16,957 bases of DNA. Origin: JBAYVY01 sp041674345. Lineage in GTDB: Bacteria; Planctomycetota; Phycisphaerae; Phycisphaerales; Zrk34. Where the stretch lies: contig JBAYVY010000035.1 of the NCBI GenBank assembly GCA_041674345.1, positions 1 through 16,957 on the forward strand. Reading direction: 5' to 3'. Positions 6,618 through 13,070 of the stretch are shown here, piece by piece. Made by a program: the position numbers and the translations under genes. The notes beneath the pieces are model-generated. The model worked only from the letters and a program-made list of their open reading frames with translations, was not told the origin of the DNA and did not search any database. Within the stretch, counting starts at the first letter, position 1, and each line of letters starts with the position of its first letter.

Positions 6618-6646
6618 ATCGTACTTGGGGCTTGCGCAAGAATCAA
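6618..6646 (-). promoter_or_regulatory. sigma70-like promoter of Gfo/Idh/MocA gene
   Basis: Read on the minus strand: TTGATT (6646-6641), 17-bp spacer, TACGAT (6623-6618). Each box matches 4 of 6 consensus bases. The ATG at 6606 lies 11 nt past the -10 box, so the mRNA would have only a few untranslated bases, as for the HNH gene. Confidence 0.45.
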
Positions 6647-6649
6647 AGA

Positions 6650-6806
6650 TTCACGGTGAAGATGAAGAAAGGGACGAAGGGACTTAGGGACGGAGGGACG
6701 AAGTGAGGATGGCTCTGTGATTCTTTCCCTTCGTCCCTCCGTCCCTCCGTCCCTTCGTCCCTCCGTCCCTCCGTCCCTTTCTCCGTGCCTCCGTGGTTAG
6801 TGATTC
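6650..6806. repeat. octamer GGGACGNA repeat hairpin (copy 1)
   Basis: The gene-free stretch 6647-6820 is a repeat. The left arm has four units at 6671-6702 (GGGACGAA, GGGACTTA, GGGACGGA, GGGACGAA). The right arm has the inverse unit at 6727-6774: CCCTTCGT, CCCTCCGT, CCCTCCGT, repeated twice as a 24-bp superunit. Outer parts (ATTCACGG and CTCCGTGGTTAGTGATTC) also pair roughly. The whole could fold into a long imperfect hairpin. Confidence 0.85.
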
Positions 6807-6820
6807 TTACCCTTCGCGTT

Positions 6821-7231
6821 TTATGGTGCCAGCAGCGCTTCGACGAAACCGCGATTGCCCTCGAACGCCTGCGGATGCGTGATGGCTTCATCCGTGGTGA
6901 GCCACAACACCTCGGCGATCTCCGACGGGTTGGGTTTCAATTGTCCGCCGATGATGCGTCCCCGCACTCCGTGCAGTGTGAAGCCCGACACGCAGACGCT
7001 GTCGGTCCAGAACTCGTCGCCGATTTCGACGATGAGGTCCAGTTCCTCCATCATCTCGCGTGCCGCCGCCTGTTCGAGGGATTCGCCCGGTTCGACTTGT
7101 CCGCCGGGGAACCCGACCCTTCCGGGGGCGCGTCGCAAGGTCGCGGCCCGTCGCACCAGCAGCCACCGCCCGTCACCCGACGGATGCGGACAGGCGACCA
7201 CCACGCCGTGTTGTTCGGCTTGCCCGTTCAC
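6821..7231 (-). CDS. Nudix hydrolase
   Basis: A 136-aa Nudix (MutT-type) hydrolase cleaving nucleoside diphosphates linked to another moiety. The Nudix box is G44-x5-E50-x7-R58-E-M-M-E-E63-L-D-L, matching GX5EX7REUXEEXGU except that the late Gly is Asp; the catalytic Glu residues are all present. RVGFPGGQVEPGES precedes it. The substrate is not predictable. The start is a GTG at 7231 whose bases overlap the TGA of marC (GTGA, 4 bp), a classic translational-coupling arrangement; the frame is open much further upstream, but that part is antisense-frame sequence of marC. It is the last gene of the carbonic-anhydrase-like/marC/Nudix set and runs up to the octamer repeat hairpin. Confidence 0.88.
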   Translation of the reverse strand: MNGQAEQHGVVVACPHPSGDGRWLLVRRAATLRRAPGRVGFPGGQVEPGESLEQAAAREMMEELDLIVEIGDEFWTDSVCVSGFTLHGVRGRIIGGQLKPNPSEIAEVLWLTTDEAITHPQAFEGNRGFVEALLAP

Positions 7232-7863
7232 TTCGCCAGTCCCGGCAGCAGGTTCAGCAGCCCCGTCGTGATGAACTCGACGGCGATCGCCGCCAGAAGC
7301 AGACCCATGATGCGTGAAGCGATGTTGATGCCGGTGCGGCCGAGCACCCGGCCAAGCCGCTGACCGATACGTAATACCACCCAGCAGACCAGAGCCGTCG
7401 CCAGCGCGATGCAGCAGAGAATCAGCGGATGCCAGGGCCACGCGCCCTGCCCCGAATAGATGATCGCGGTGCTGAGCGAGCCGGGACCGGCCAGCAGGGG
7501 CGTGGCCAGCGGCACCACGCCGATCGCGGTGTGATCGCTGGCTTCCTCCGCTTCCTCCGGGCGGTGCTTGGATTCGCTGATGCGCCCCTGAAGCATCGCC
7601 ACCGCGATCAGCAGCAGCAGGATTCCCCCCGCCACGCGGAAGTGGTTGATCGAGATGCCGAACAGGATCAGCAGCCCCTGGCCGCACAACACCGAACCGA
7701 TCAACAGCGCGGCGACCGCGATGCACGCCACGCGCGCCACGCGGTGGCGCTCGCCGGGCGTGAAGCCGCCGGTCAATCCCAGAAACAGCGGCAAAATGCC
7801 GATCGGATTCACGATCGCCAGAAACGCGAGCAGAATCTTCGTGTATTGGCTGAGTTCGAGCAT
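7228..7863 (-). CDS. MarC family integral membrane protein
   Basis: A 211-aa protein with about six hydrophobic segments and the MarC (UPF0056) signatures: FLAIVNPIGILPLFLGLT near the N-terminus (residues 14-31) and IGVVPLATPLLAGPGSLSTAI (114-134), two related half-repeats with NP and GPG motifs. It is an inner-membrane protein of unknown transport role; the link to antibiotic resistance suggested by the name was not upheld. ATG 7863 is chosen because the first membrane segment follows it directly; an in-frame start at 7905 would add 14 polar residues. Its stop overlaps the Nudix start by 4 bp, and it lies 57 bp downstream of the carbonic-anhydrase-like gene, so the three probably form an operon. 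Confidence 0.9.
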   Translation of the reverse strand: MLELSQYTKILLAFLAIVNPIGILPLFLGLTGGFTPGERHRVARVACIAVAALLIGSVLCGQGLLILFGISINHFRVAGGILLLLIAVAMLQGRISESKHRPEEAEEASDHTAIGVVPLATPLLAGPGSLSTAIIYSGQGAWPWHPLILCCIALATALVCWVVLRIGQRLGRVLGRTGINIASRIMGLLLAAIAVEFITTGLLNLLPGLAK

Positions 7864-7920
7864 GGGTGATTCACGGGCGGGGCTGTTGAGCCGCCAGTTT
7901 ATCACCGCGCGCCGGTCGCG

Positions 7921-8373
7921 TCACTTGAGTTTGACCGGATCGAACGTGATCGCTTCGCCGTCGATCCGGGCGTAGTAGCAGTCGATGCGTTCCAGCCCGA
8001 TGACCCGCCGAATGAAATTGCCCGCTTTCAACAAATCAATGCGCTGCTGGGCCGCGAGCAGATCATCGGTCAACCCCAGACGGTGTGCGTAAAACGCGCA
8101 GCCCTCATGCTGGATCAGCACGATGCGTTTCAGTCCGTGCGCCTCGACCAGAAACTTCAATTCGTCGATCACGCCCTGTTCTTCGAGGTGCGCTTCGGTG
8201 TGCCCCGCCAGACACGCCGGCCCGCCCGGAAGCGCGACCCGATCATACCGCGGCAGCTTCAACCCGTTCATCAGAAAATCATCGCAGTGTTCGCCCACAC
8301 GCCCGTCGGAACAATAAACCGCCGCCGCGTGAATGCGCTTCGCTTCGTAAGTGATGCGGCTGGTGTAGGGCAT
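7921..8373 (-). CDS. beta-carbonic-anhydrase-like protein
   Basis: A 150-aa protein with the zinc-site pattern of beta-carbonic anhydrases: C21-S-D23-G-R25 (CxDxR, with the Asp/Arg dyad) and H89-E-G-C92 (HxxC), with a glycine-rich LPGGPACLAG segment (48-57) where the family has its NAG(N) loop. At 150 residues it is shorter than typical enzymes (about 200), lacking the N-terminal arm. Reversible CO2 hydration is the family activity, but the short form and the unusual loop leave open a different small-molecule role. The ATG at 8373 has no clear Shine-Dalgarno. The likely operon partners are marC and the Nudix gene downstream. Confidence 0.78.
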   Translation of the reverse strand: MPYTSRITYEAKRIHAAAVYCSDGRVGEHCDDFLMNGLKLPRYDRVALPGGPACLAGHTEAHLEEQGVIDELKFLVEAHGLKRIVLIQHEGCAFYAHRLGLTDDLLAAQQRIDLLKAGNFIRRVIGLERIDCYYARIDGEAITFDPVKLK

Positions 8374-8409
8374 GAGGCGGCGTGAGGGGGGATCGGTGAA
8401 ACCGCCGGA

Positions 8410-9219
8410 TTATACGCCGACGACGCGACGTTTGCCCAACAGCATGACGGTGGCGGCACCCAGCAGCGCGACGCTCGCCGGTTCGGGGACGCCCGCTGCC
8501 GCGGCCAGGTCGGCCGCTTCGCCGGCGGTCAGTTCGCCGTCGTAGATGTGGATCAGCGCGACCCGCCCGCCGGAGTATTCGTTGTTGAAGCTGCCGCCGC
8601 TGTTGTCGAGAAAGAAGTAGAGCAGACCGTCGAGGTTGTTGGGGTTGTCGAGGTTCAGTAAATCGGTATCGACCGACAGTTCCCATTGCCCGTCGAGATA
8701 GGCGGTGGCGACATTGCCGGAGACGGTAAGGACGACGTGATGGTAGGCGCCATTGACGTAGATGTTGGTGCCGGACGCGATGGGATAGACACCCAGCTTG
8801 TTGTCGGGGGCCACGTAGAAGCCGCTGTCATCCTGTCGATCCTGCGTGTCGATGATGCGCCGCCACTGATCCGCCATGTCGAAAAACTTGAAGATCATTT
8901 CGACGGAGTAATCATCGGGGGCGGCGAGCAGGCCGGTGGTGCCGAGCGACAGGCCGCCCTGATCGGAAGCGGGATCCGCATTGCCGCCGAATTCATACAC
9001 GCGCCGGTTCACGCCGAACACGACATCATCGGTGAAATTGGCGACGGTGAGCGGATCGACTGCGCCGAGGGGCAGCGAGCCGATCTCGTCGCGGTCCAGC
9101 GTATCGTTGAATTGGTAGGTCGCCACGGAAGTCGCGGCATGGGCATTGAACGCGAACACCCCGAAACTCAGCAACGCCGCAGCGCACGACATGACACGAA
9201 TGCGATGGTAAATAGTCAC
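8410..9219 (-). CDS. PEP-CTERM sorting domain protein with LamG-like domain
   Basis: A 269-aa exported protein. From the GTG at 9219 it has an n-region with basic residues (MTIYHRIRV), a hydrophobic stretch and a cleavage site after AHA (about residue 28). Residues 33-240 look like a concanavalin/LamG jelly-roll: YQFNDTLDRDEIG, DYSVEMIFKFFD, YHHVVLTVSGNVATAYLDGQ and ALIHIYDGELTAGEAADLAA. The C-terminus is a PEP-CTERM signal: VPEPASVALLGAATVMLLGKRR (PEP at 245-247, membrane segment, basic tail), processed by an exosortase and linked to envelope or exopolysaccharide. GTG is preferred to ATG 9192, because the latter would lose the basic n-region, and GGGAGA lies 7 nt upstream of the GTG. No exosortase is in the window. 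It probably binds carbohydrate, by inference from the fold. Confidence 0.85.
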   Translation of the reverse strand: MTIYHRIRVMSCAAALLSFGVFAFNAHAATSVATYQFNDTLDRDEIGSLPLGAVDPLTVANFTDDVVFGVNRRVYEFGGNADPASDQGGLSLGTTGLLAAPDDYSVEMIFKFFDMADQWRRIIDTQDRQDDSGFYVAPDNKLGVYPIASGTNIYVNGAYHHVVLTVSGNVATAYLDGQWELSVDTDLLNLDNPNNLDGLLYFFLDNSGGSFNNEYSGGRVALIHIYDGELTAGEAADLAAAAGVPEPASVALLGAATVMLLGKRRVVGV

Positions 9220-9257
9220 CCTCTTGTCTCCCAAGTTAGAAGTACCCGACCGAAGAA

Positions 9258-9285
9258 ACTATATCACGCGATCAAGTCGAAGCAA
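9258..9285 (-). promoter_or_regulatory. putative promoter of PEP-CTERM gene
   Basis: Read on the minus strand: TTGCTT (9285-9280), 16-bp spacer, TATAGT (9263-9258). It gives a leader of about 30 nt that includes GGGAGA before the GTG start. It overlaps the last codons of the HicB-like ORF. Confidence 0.4.
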
Positions 9286-9497
9286 AGAAAAAATGCTGAT
9301 TTTCCCACAAATAGGGAAAACCCGCACCGCGGGATGCGGGTTTCACCGGTGAGCAGTTCAATCGCATCCCGCACCATGAACACCACTTCATCGAGCGTCC
9401 GGCCCTGCGTGATGACTGACGGATTCTCCAACGCGTGAGCGGCCAGCCACCCATCCTCAGCAGGTTCAACGATGACGTGGTATGTATTCATTATCAT
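9264..9497 (-). CDS. HicB-like small protein, third gene of cassette
   Basis: A 77-aa protein; residues 5-52 (YHVIVEPAEDGWLAAHALENPSVITQGRTLDEVVFMVRDAIELL) follow the alpha/beta pattern of the HicB/UPF0150 domain, the partially degraded RNase H fold of HicA antitoxins: beta strand, acidic-Gly turn, strand, QGxTLDE, then an amphipathic helix. There is no C-terminal DNA-binding domain. Residues 55-77 are Cys/Phe-rich, look unlike the family, and are encoded over a terminator-like hairpin. The ATG overlaps the stop of the 163-aa gene by 4 bp (ATGA), so translation is coupled. No HicA is adjacent, so its partner, if any, is one of the two upstream genes. Family call moderate; antitoxin role is inference. 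Confidence 0.65.
   Translation of the reverse strand: MIMNTYHVIVEPAEDGWLAAHALENPSVITQGRTLDEVVFMVRDAIELLTGETRIPRCGFSLFVGKSAFFLCFDLIA
9318..9343 (-). terminator. terminator-like hairpin inside 3' end of HicB-like ORF
   Basis: On the minus strand AAACCCGCA, an 8-nt loop and TGCGGGTTT form a perfect 9-bp stem followed by TTCCC. The downstream T-tract is short, so termination is plausible but weak. It sits about 55 bp before the ORF's stop. Confidence 0.4.
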
Positions 9498-9985
9498 GCA
9501 ACTCGGCTGACTTCTTGCATTATTGACCAGTATTTGGGATCGAACTGGTTCGTCAATTCTTGAAGCGCCGCGTGTGCTCGCTCGAAAGTGGGGAATCGCA
9601 ATCCACCACGTTTTTTTACAAACACGCCGTCACCTACATTCGTCATTGCTCGCTCAAGCTCCGTTAAGGAGACGGGATCAGACTTACGACACATGGTGAT
9701 AATCTGAAATGGCAACAGATCCGTATCGATTGCTTCTTGAGGAGTTAATCCAATAGCTACGGTGATGTGCCATCCATGTTGTCGATTCGCCTTCTCATAC
9801 GCGCTGGTAATAATAACCGATCTATCACCAATATTGACACCGTCCCATCGGTCCCAGATTACCGTTACCTGAAGTGTTTTGGTGGTTTGCATTTCATGCT
9901 CGATCAGCATGAAATTACGTGGACCTTGCCCTTTGGTTAATAACCCCGCTAATTTATCGATCAAATGCTTCATTTGTGTTGTCAC
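9494..9985 (-). CDS. unknown 163-aa protein, second gene of cassette
   Basis: I do not recognise the family. GTG 9985 is chosen because GGAGG (9998-9994) lies 8 nt upstream; ATG at 9973 is an alternative without that spacing. The protein looks soluble, with mixed alpha/beta content: a helical N-terminus (QMKHLIDKLAGLL), beta strands LQVTVIWDRWDGVNIGDRSVIITSAY (38-63) and HITVAIGLTPQEAI, and a C-terminal helix ERAHAALQELTNQF. There are no membrane segments and no obvious nuclease motif. Its Shine-Dalgarno is made of the last codons of the upstream gene, and its stop overlaps the downstream HicB-like gene by 4 bp. The composition is less GC-rich than the surrounding genes, which hints at transfer as a unit with its two neighbours. 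Confidence 0.75.
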   Translation of the reverse strand: MTTQMKHLIDKLAGLLTKGQGPRNFMLIEHEMQTTKTLQVTVIWDRWDGVNIGDRSVIITSAYEKANRQHGWHITVAIGLTPQEAIDTDLLPFQIITMCRKSDPVSLTELERAMTNVGDGVFVKKRGGLRFPTFERAHAALQELTNQFDPKYWSIMQEVSRVA

Positions 9986-9990
9986 GGGGT

Positions 9991-10498
9991 TTACCTCCAA
10001 AGCTGATGGTGGTGATCTCGGAACCGGATAGCAATCTCTTGGGCACGGCTAACTTCATAATTATAGGGGCGGTTGGGGCAATACCGCATTTGTTCACTCC
10101 AAAGAAATGTTTGAAGTTCCGTCGCTAACCCGACGGTGTTGGCGGCTAATAGTCCATTTAGGGGATTCTGAATCTGGGGGCTCGCTCGATGATTAACCAG
10201 CAATTGAGCCCAGCCGGATAAATCATGTTGGTTACCCTTTGTTGGCCTAGATACTGCGACATAAGCGTCATGCCGTGTGACGGTGGTCAGCGGTGATGAG
10301 CTGCCGGAGCGAGAATCCGATCACTGCGAAATACGCGGTTTTCAATCGCATTTCAACGCTGTATCCATACAGATATATCGCACCAAGTTGATTGCCTTCA
10401 TTCGTCAAGCAATCAGCTTCATGTTGCCGATGCCCCGCCGCCCTTGTCATGCTGGCGATGGTGTTCGGCGCTAGCCGGTCCCGGAGAGATTGTGGCAT
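9991..10498 (-). pseudogene. frameshifted helical protein, first gene of cassette
   Basis: Two overlapping reading frames look like one gene. The first (10498-10268, 76 aa) has GNQLGAIYLYGYSVEMRLKTAYFAVIGFS; the second continues in another frame with TRHDAYVAVSRPTKGNQHDLSGWAQLLVNHRAS and ends ELQTFLWSEQMRYCPNRPYNYEV...HHHQLWR at 9991. The segments YSVEMRLKTAYF, HDLxGWAxLL and MRY together recall a helical, HEPN-like bacterial family, though that is from memory and not certain. The frames are both open over about 10268-10320; the change fits one extra base (or two missing). It could be a true lesion, a sequencing error, or programmed frameshifting. The ATG at 10498 lies only 7 bp after the icd stop, with GGAG upstream, so it would be read with icd. 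Confidence 0.55.
9994..9998 (-). promoter_or_regulatory. Shine-Dalgarno of the 163-aa gene
   Basis: GGAGG on the minus strand, 8 nt before GTG 9985. It is formed by the Trp-Arg-stop codons of the upstream gene, so ribosomes ending that gene would cover it. It decides the GTG start. Confidence 0.65.
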
Positions 10499-10505
10499 TT
10501 ATCTG

Positions 10506-11738
<1,233 letters not shown>

Positions 11739-11773
11739 ATGATTGCTCCCTGTTGGTTGTGTGAGGACTAAAA

Positions 11774-11802
11774 AGCGTAGCGGAAAGCCCCCGGAATGAC
11801 AA
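11774..11802 (-). promoter_or_regulatory. putative icd promoter
   Basis: Read on the minus strand: TTGTCA (11802-11797), 17-bp spacer, TACGCT (11779-11774). The -35 matches 5 of 6 consensus bases, the -10 only 3 of 6. The leader would be about 30 nt and includes the Shine-Dalgarno. Confidence 0.4.
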
Positions 11803-11853
11803 ACCGGCGATTGCGGCACGATGCGGATGGCAAGCGGATCGAAGATTGTTCAT

Positions 11854-11932
11854 CACAAAGGGCGCGGAGCCACAAAGACACAAAGACAAAAAAGGTTTTT
11901 CTTTGTGTCTTTGTGGCTCCGCGCCCTTTGTG
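11854..11932. repeat. 33-bp perfect inverted repeat (CACAAAG element)
   Basis: The arms 11854-11886 and 11900-11932 are exact reverse complements around a 13-nt loop; they are built from the words CACAAAG, GGGCGCGGAG and CACAAAGACACAAAGA. It fills most of the gap between the icd promoter and the acylphosphatase stop, and the loop side carries A/T runs. One arm recurs at 12284-12316. The gene-free stretch 11739-11945 holds this and the icd promoter. Confidence 0.95.
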
Positions 11933-11945
11933 CAAAATATCTTTT

Positions 11946-12230
11946 TCAGTGCCGAATCGTAAACCCCATCGCGAGGAACTCGCCGGTCGCCGGGCGGGTG
12001 TCGATCTGGGTGTTACGAATGTACCGGTCCATCGTTGCCGCGATTTCGGCGAGCAGTTGCTTCACAACTTCCGGGGATGCTTCGACGACCAGTTCAACGT
12101 CGCCGTCGGGCATGTTCATGACGTAACCGCTGACTTCGTAACCGGCCGCGATGCGCTGCGCGGTCCAGCGAAACCCCACGCCCTGCACGTGGCCGGTGTA
12201 ACGGACGGTCTTGCGAATGGCGTCGCTCAT
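11946..12230 (-). CDS. acyP: acylphosphatase
   Basis: A 94-aa acylphosphatase, which hydrolyses the carboxyl-phosphate bond of acyl phosphates such as acetyl phosphate. It has the family motif GHVQGVGFRWTAQRIA with catalytic Arg21, and the second motif GYVMNMPDGDVELVVEA with Asn39. Length is typical (about 90). ATG 12230 gives the standard N-terminus just ahead of the first strand; the upstream frame (to a TTG at 12266) lacks family sequence. No Shine-Dalgarno is visible. It lies between two repeat clusters, both containing the CACAAAG element, and has no functional partner nearby. Confidence 0.92.
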   Translation of the reverse strand: MSDAIRKTVRYTGHVQGVGFRWTAQRIAAGYEVSGYVMNMPDGDVELVVEASPEVVKQLLAEIAATMDRYIRNTQIDTRPATGEFLAMGFTIRH

Positions 12231-12283
12231 GGTGACAGCGTACGAGTTCGGTGGCGAATCAGTCAATCCAAAACCGGATTTAT

Positions 12284-12316
12284 CACAAAGGGCGCGGAGT
12301 CACAAAGACACAAAGA
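12284..12316 (+). repeat. single CACAAAG arm, second copy
   Basis: Matches the left arm at 11854-11886 in 32 of 33 bases (one C to T). The inverse arm is absent here; in its place follows the octamer hairpin. So this looks like half of the 33-bp palindrome joined to another repeat. Confidence 0.9.
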
Positions 12317-12322
12317 AGAAGA

Positions 12323-12415
12323 GGGATCAGGGACGAAGGGACGGAGGGACGAAGTGGGGAACGGCTCGGCCTCTTTCCCTTCGTCCCTTGATCCCTCCGT
12401 CCCCGCGTCCCTTCT
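12323..12415. repeat. octamer GGGACGNA repeat hairpin (copy 2)
   Basis: GGGATCAGGGACGAAGGG (12323-12340) pairs with CCCTTCGTCCCTTGATCCC (12377-12395) with one extra base. Units GGGACGAA, GGGACGGA and GGGACGAA lie on the left, and CCCTCCGT/CCCCGCGT units on the right. The loop-side words GAAGTG, GGCTC and CTTTCCCTTCGTCCC match copy 1 near 6700-6740. The gene-free stretch 12231-12419 is mostly this and the CACAAAG arm. Confidence 0.85.
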
Positions 12416-12419
12416 TGCA

Positions 12420-12986
12420 CTATCGCAGTTTCGCGCAGGCGGCGTGGCGCTCGCAGGTGACCAGGTGATCGTTGACCAGACCGCCGGCCTGCATCATGGC
12501 GTACACGATGGTGGAGCCGACGAAGCTGAACCCGCGCTTTTTCAGGTCTTTGCTCAGCACGTCGGATTCGGGACTGGTGGCGGGAACCTGGCCGGGGGCG
12601 TGCCAGTGATTGACGATGGGTTTGCCGCCCACGAAGGACCAGATGTATTGATCGAAGGTGGTGAACTGCTTTTGCACGGCGAGAAACGCGCGGGCGTTGG
12701 TGACGGCACTGTTCACTTTCAGACGGTTGCGGACGACCCCCGGATCAAGCAGGATTTTTTCAATTTTGTCGGGGGTGAAGCGGGCCACCTTCCGGGGGTC
12801 GAACTGCGCGAAGGCGCGACGGTAATTTTCCCGCTTGTTCAAAATGGTGGACCAGCTCAGCCCGGCCTGCGCGGCGTCGAGGACGATCATCTCGAAAAGT
12901 TTGCAATCGTCATGGCACGGCACGCCCCACTCGCGGTCGTGATAGGAAATGTCGAGTTCGGATTTAGGCCAGGGGCAACGCGGCAT
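12420..12986 (-). CDS. tag: DNA-3-methyladenine glycosylase I
   Basis: TAG removes 3-methyladenine from alkylated DNA as the first step of base excision repair. The 188-aa protein aligns well with the E. coli enzyme: MPRCPW, SYHDREWGVP, LFEMIVLDAAQAGLSW, ILNKRENYRRAF, WSFVGG, LSKDLKKRGFSFVG and GLVNDHLVTC. The zinc snap is intact (Cys4, His16, His174, Cys178), as are the pocket Tyr15 and Trp45. The acidic base-recognition residue, Glu38 in E. coli, is Asp37 here. The ATG is set by the essential Cys4. The upstream side is the first RAYT-associated repeat. It is a single gene between repeat clusters. Confidence 0.95.
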   Translation of the reverse strand: MPRCPWPKSELDISYHDREWGVPCHDDCKLFEMIVLDAAQAGLSWSTILNKRENYRRAFAQFDPRKVARFTPDKIEKILLDPGVVRNRLKVNSAVTNARAFLAVQKQFTTFDQYIWSFVGGKPIVNHWHAPGQVPATSPESDVLSKDLKKRGFSFVGSTIVYAMMQAGGLVNDHLVTCERHAACAKLR

Positions 12987-12998
12987 GGGGTGTTCCGG

Positions 12999-13029
12999 GA
13001 AGAGGGACGCTTCGCGTCACCCGCTAAAC
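12999..13029 (+). repeat. RAYT-associated hairpin element, copy A (GACGC stem)
   Basis: AGAGG, then GACGC-TTC-GCGTC (13006-13018), then A, CCCGCTAAAC and a C-run. Copy A is paired head-to-head with copy B (13059-13086) at the 3' end of the RAYT gene. Confidence 0.9.
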
Positions 13030-13070
13030 CCCCGGAAGTTGTGTGGCGAATTCCGGGGGTTTAGCGGGTG
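13018..13070. repeat. 20-bp inverted repeat joining copies A and B
   Basis: 13018-13037 and 13051-13070 are exact reverse complements (CACCCGCTAAACCCCCGGAA) with a 13-nt loop (13038-13050). They are the tails of copies A and B facing each other, a BIME-like arrangement. The RAYT stop codon (13024-13026) is inside the left arm. Confidence 0.92.

Noticed and set aside
6643..6891. 82-aa minus-strand ORF with GTEGRRDEGTEGRRDEG
   Set aside because: A translation of the octamer repeat, not a conserved protein.
6821..7726. 301-aa ORF that would fuse a long N-terminus to the Nudix domain
   Set aside because: The N-terminal half is out-of-frame marC sequence; the GTGA overlap at 7228-7231 gives a natural Nudix start.
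11796..13064. 422-aa plus-strand ORF over acylphosphatase and tag
   Set aside because: It runs through two palindromes and two clear antisense genes; its sequence is translated repeats (GAKSQRHKEEE-type) and antisense filler.
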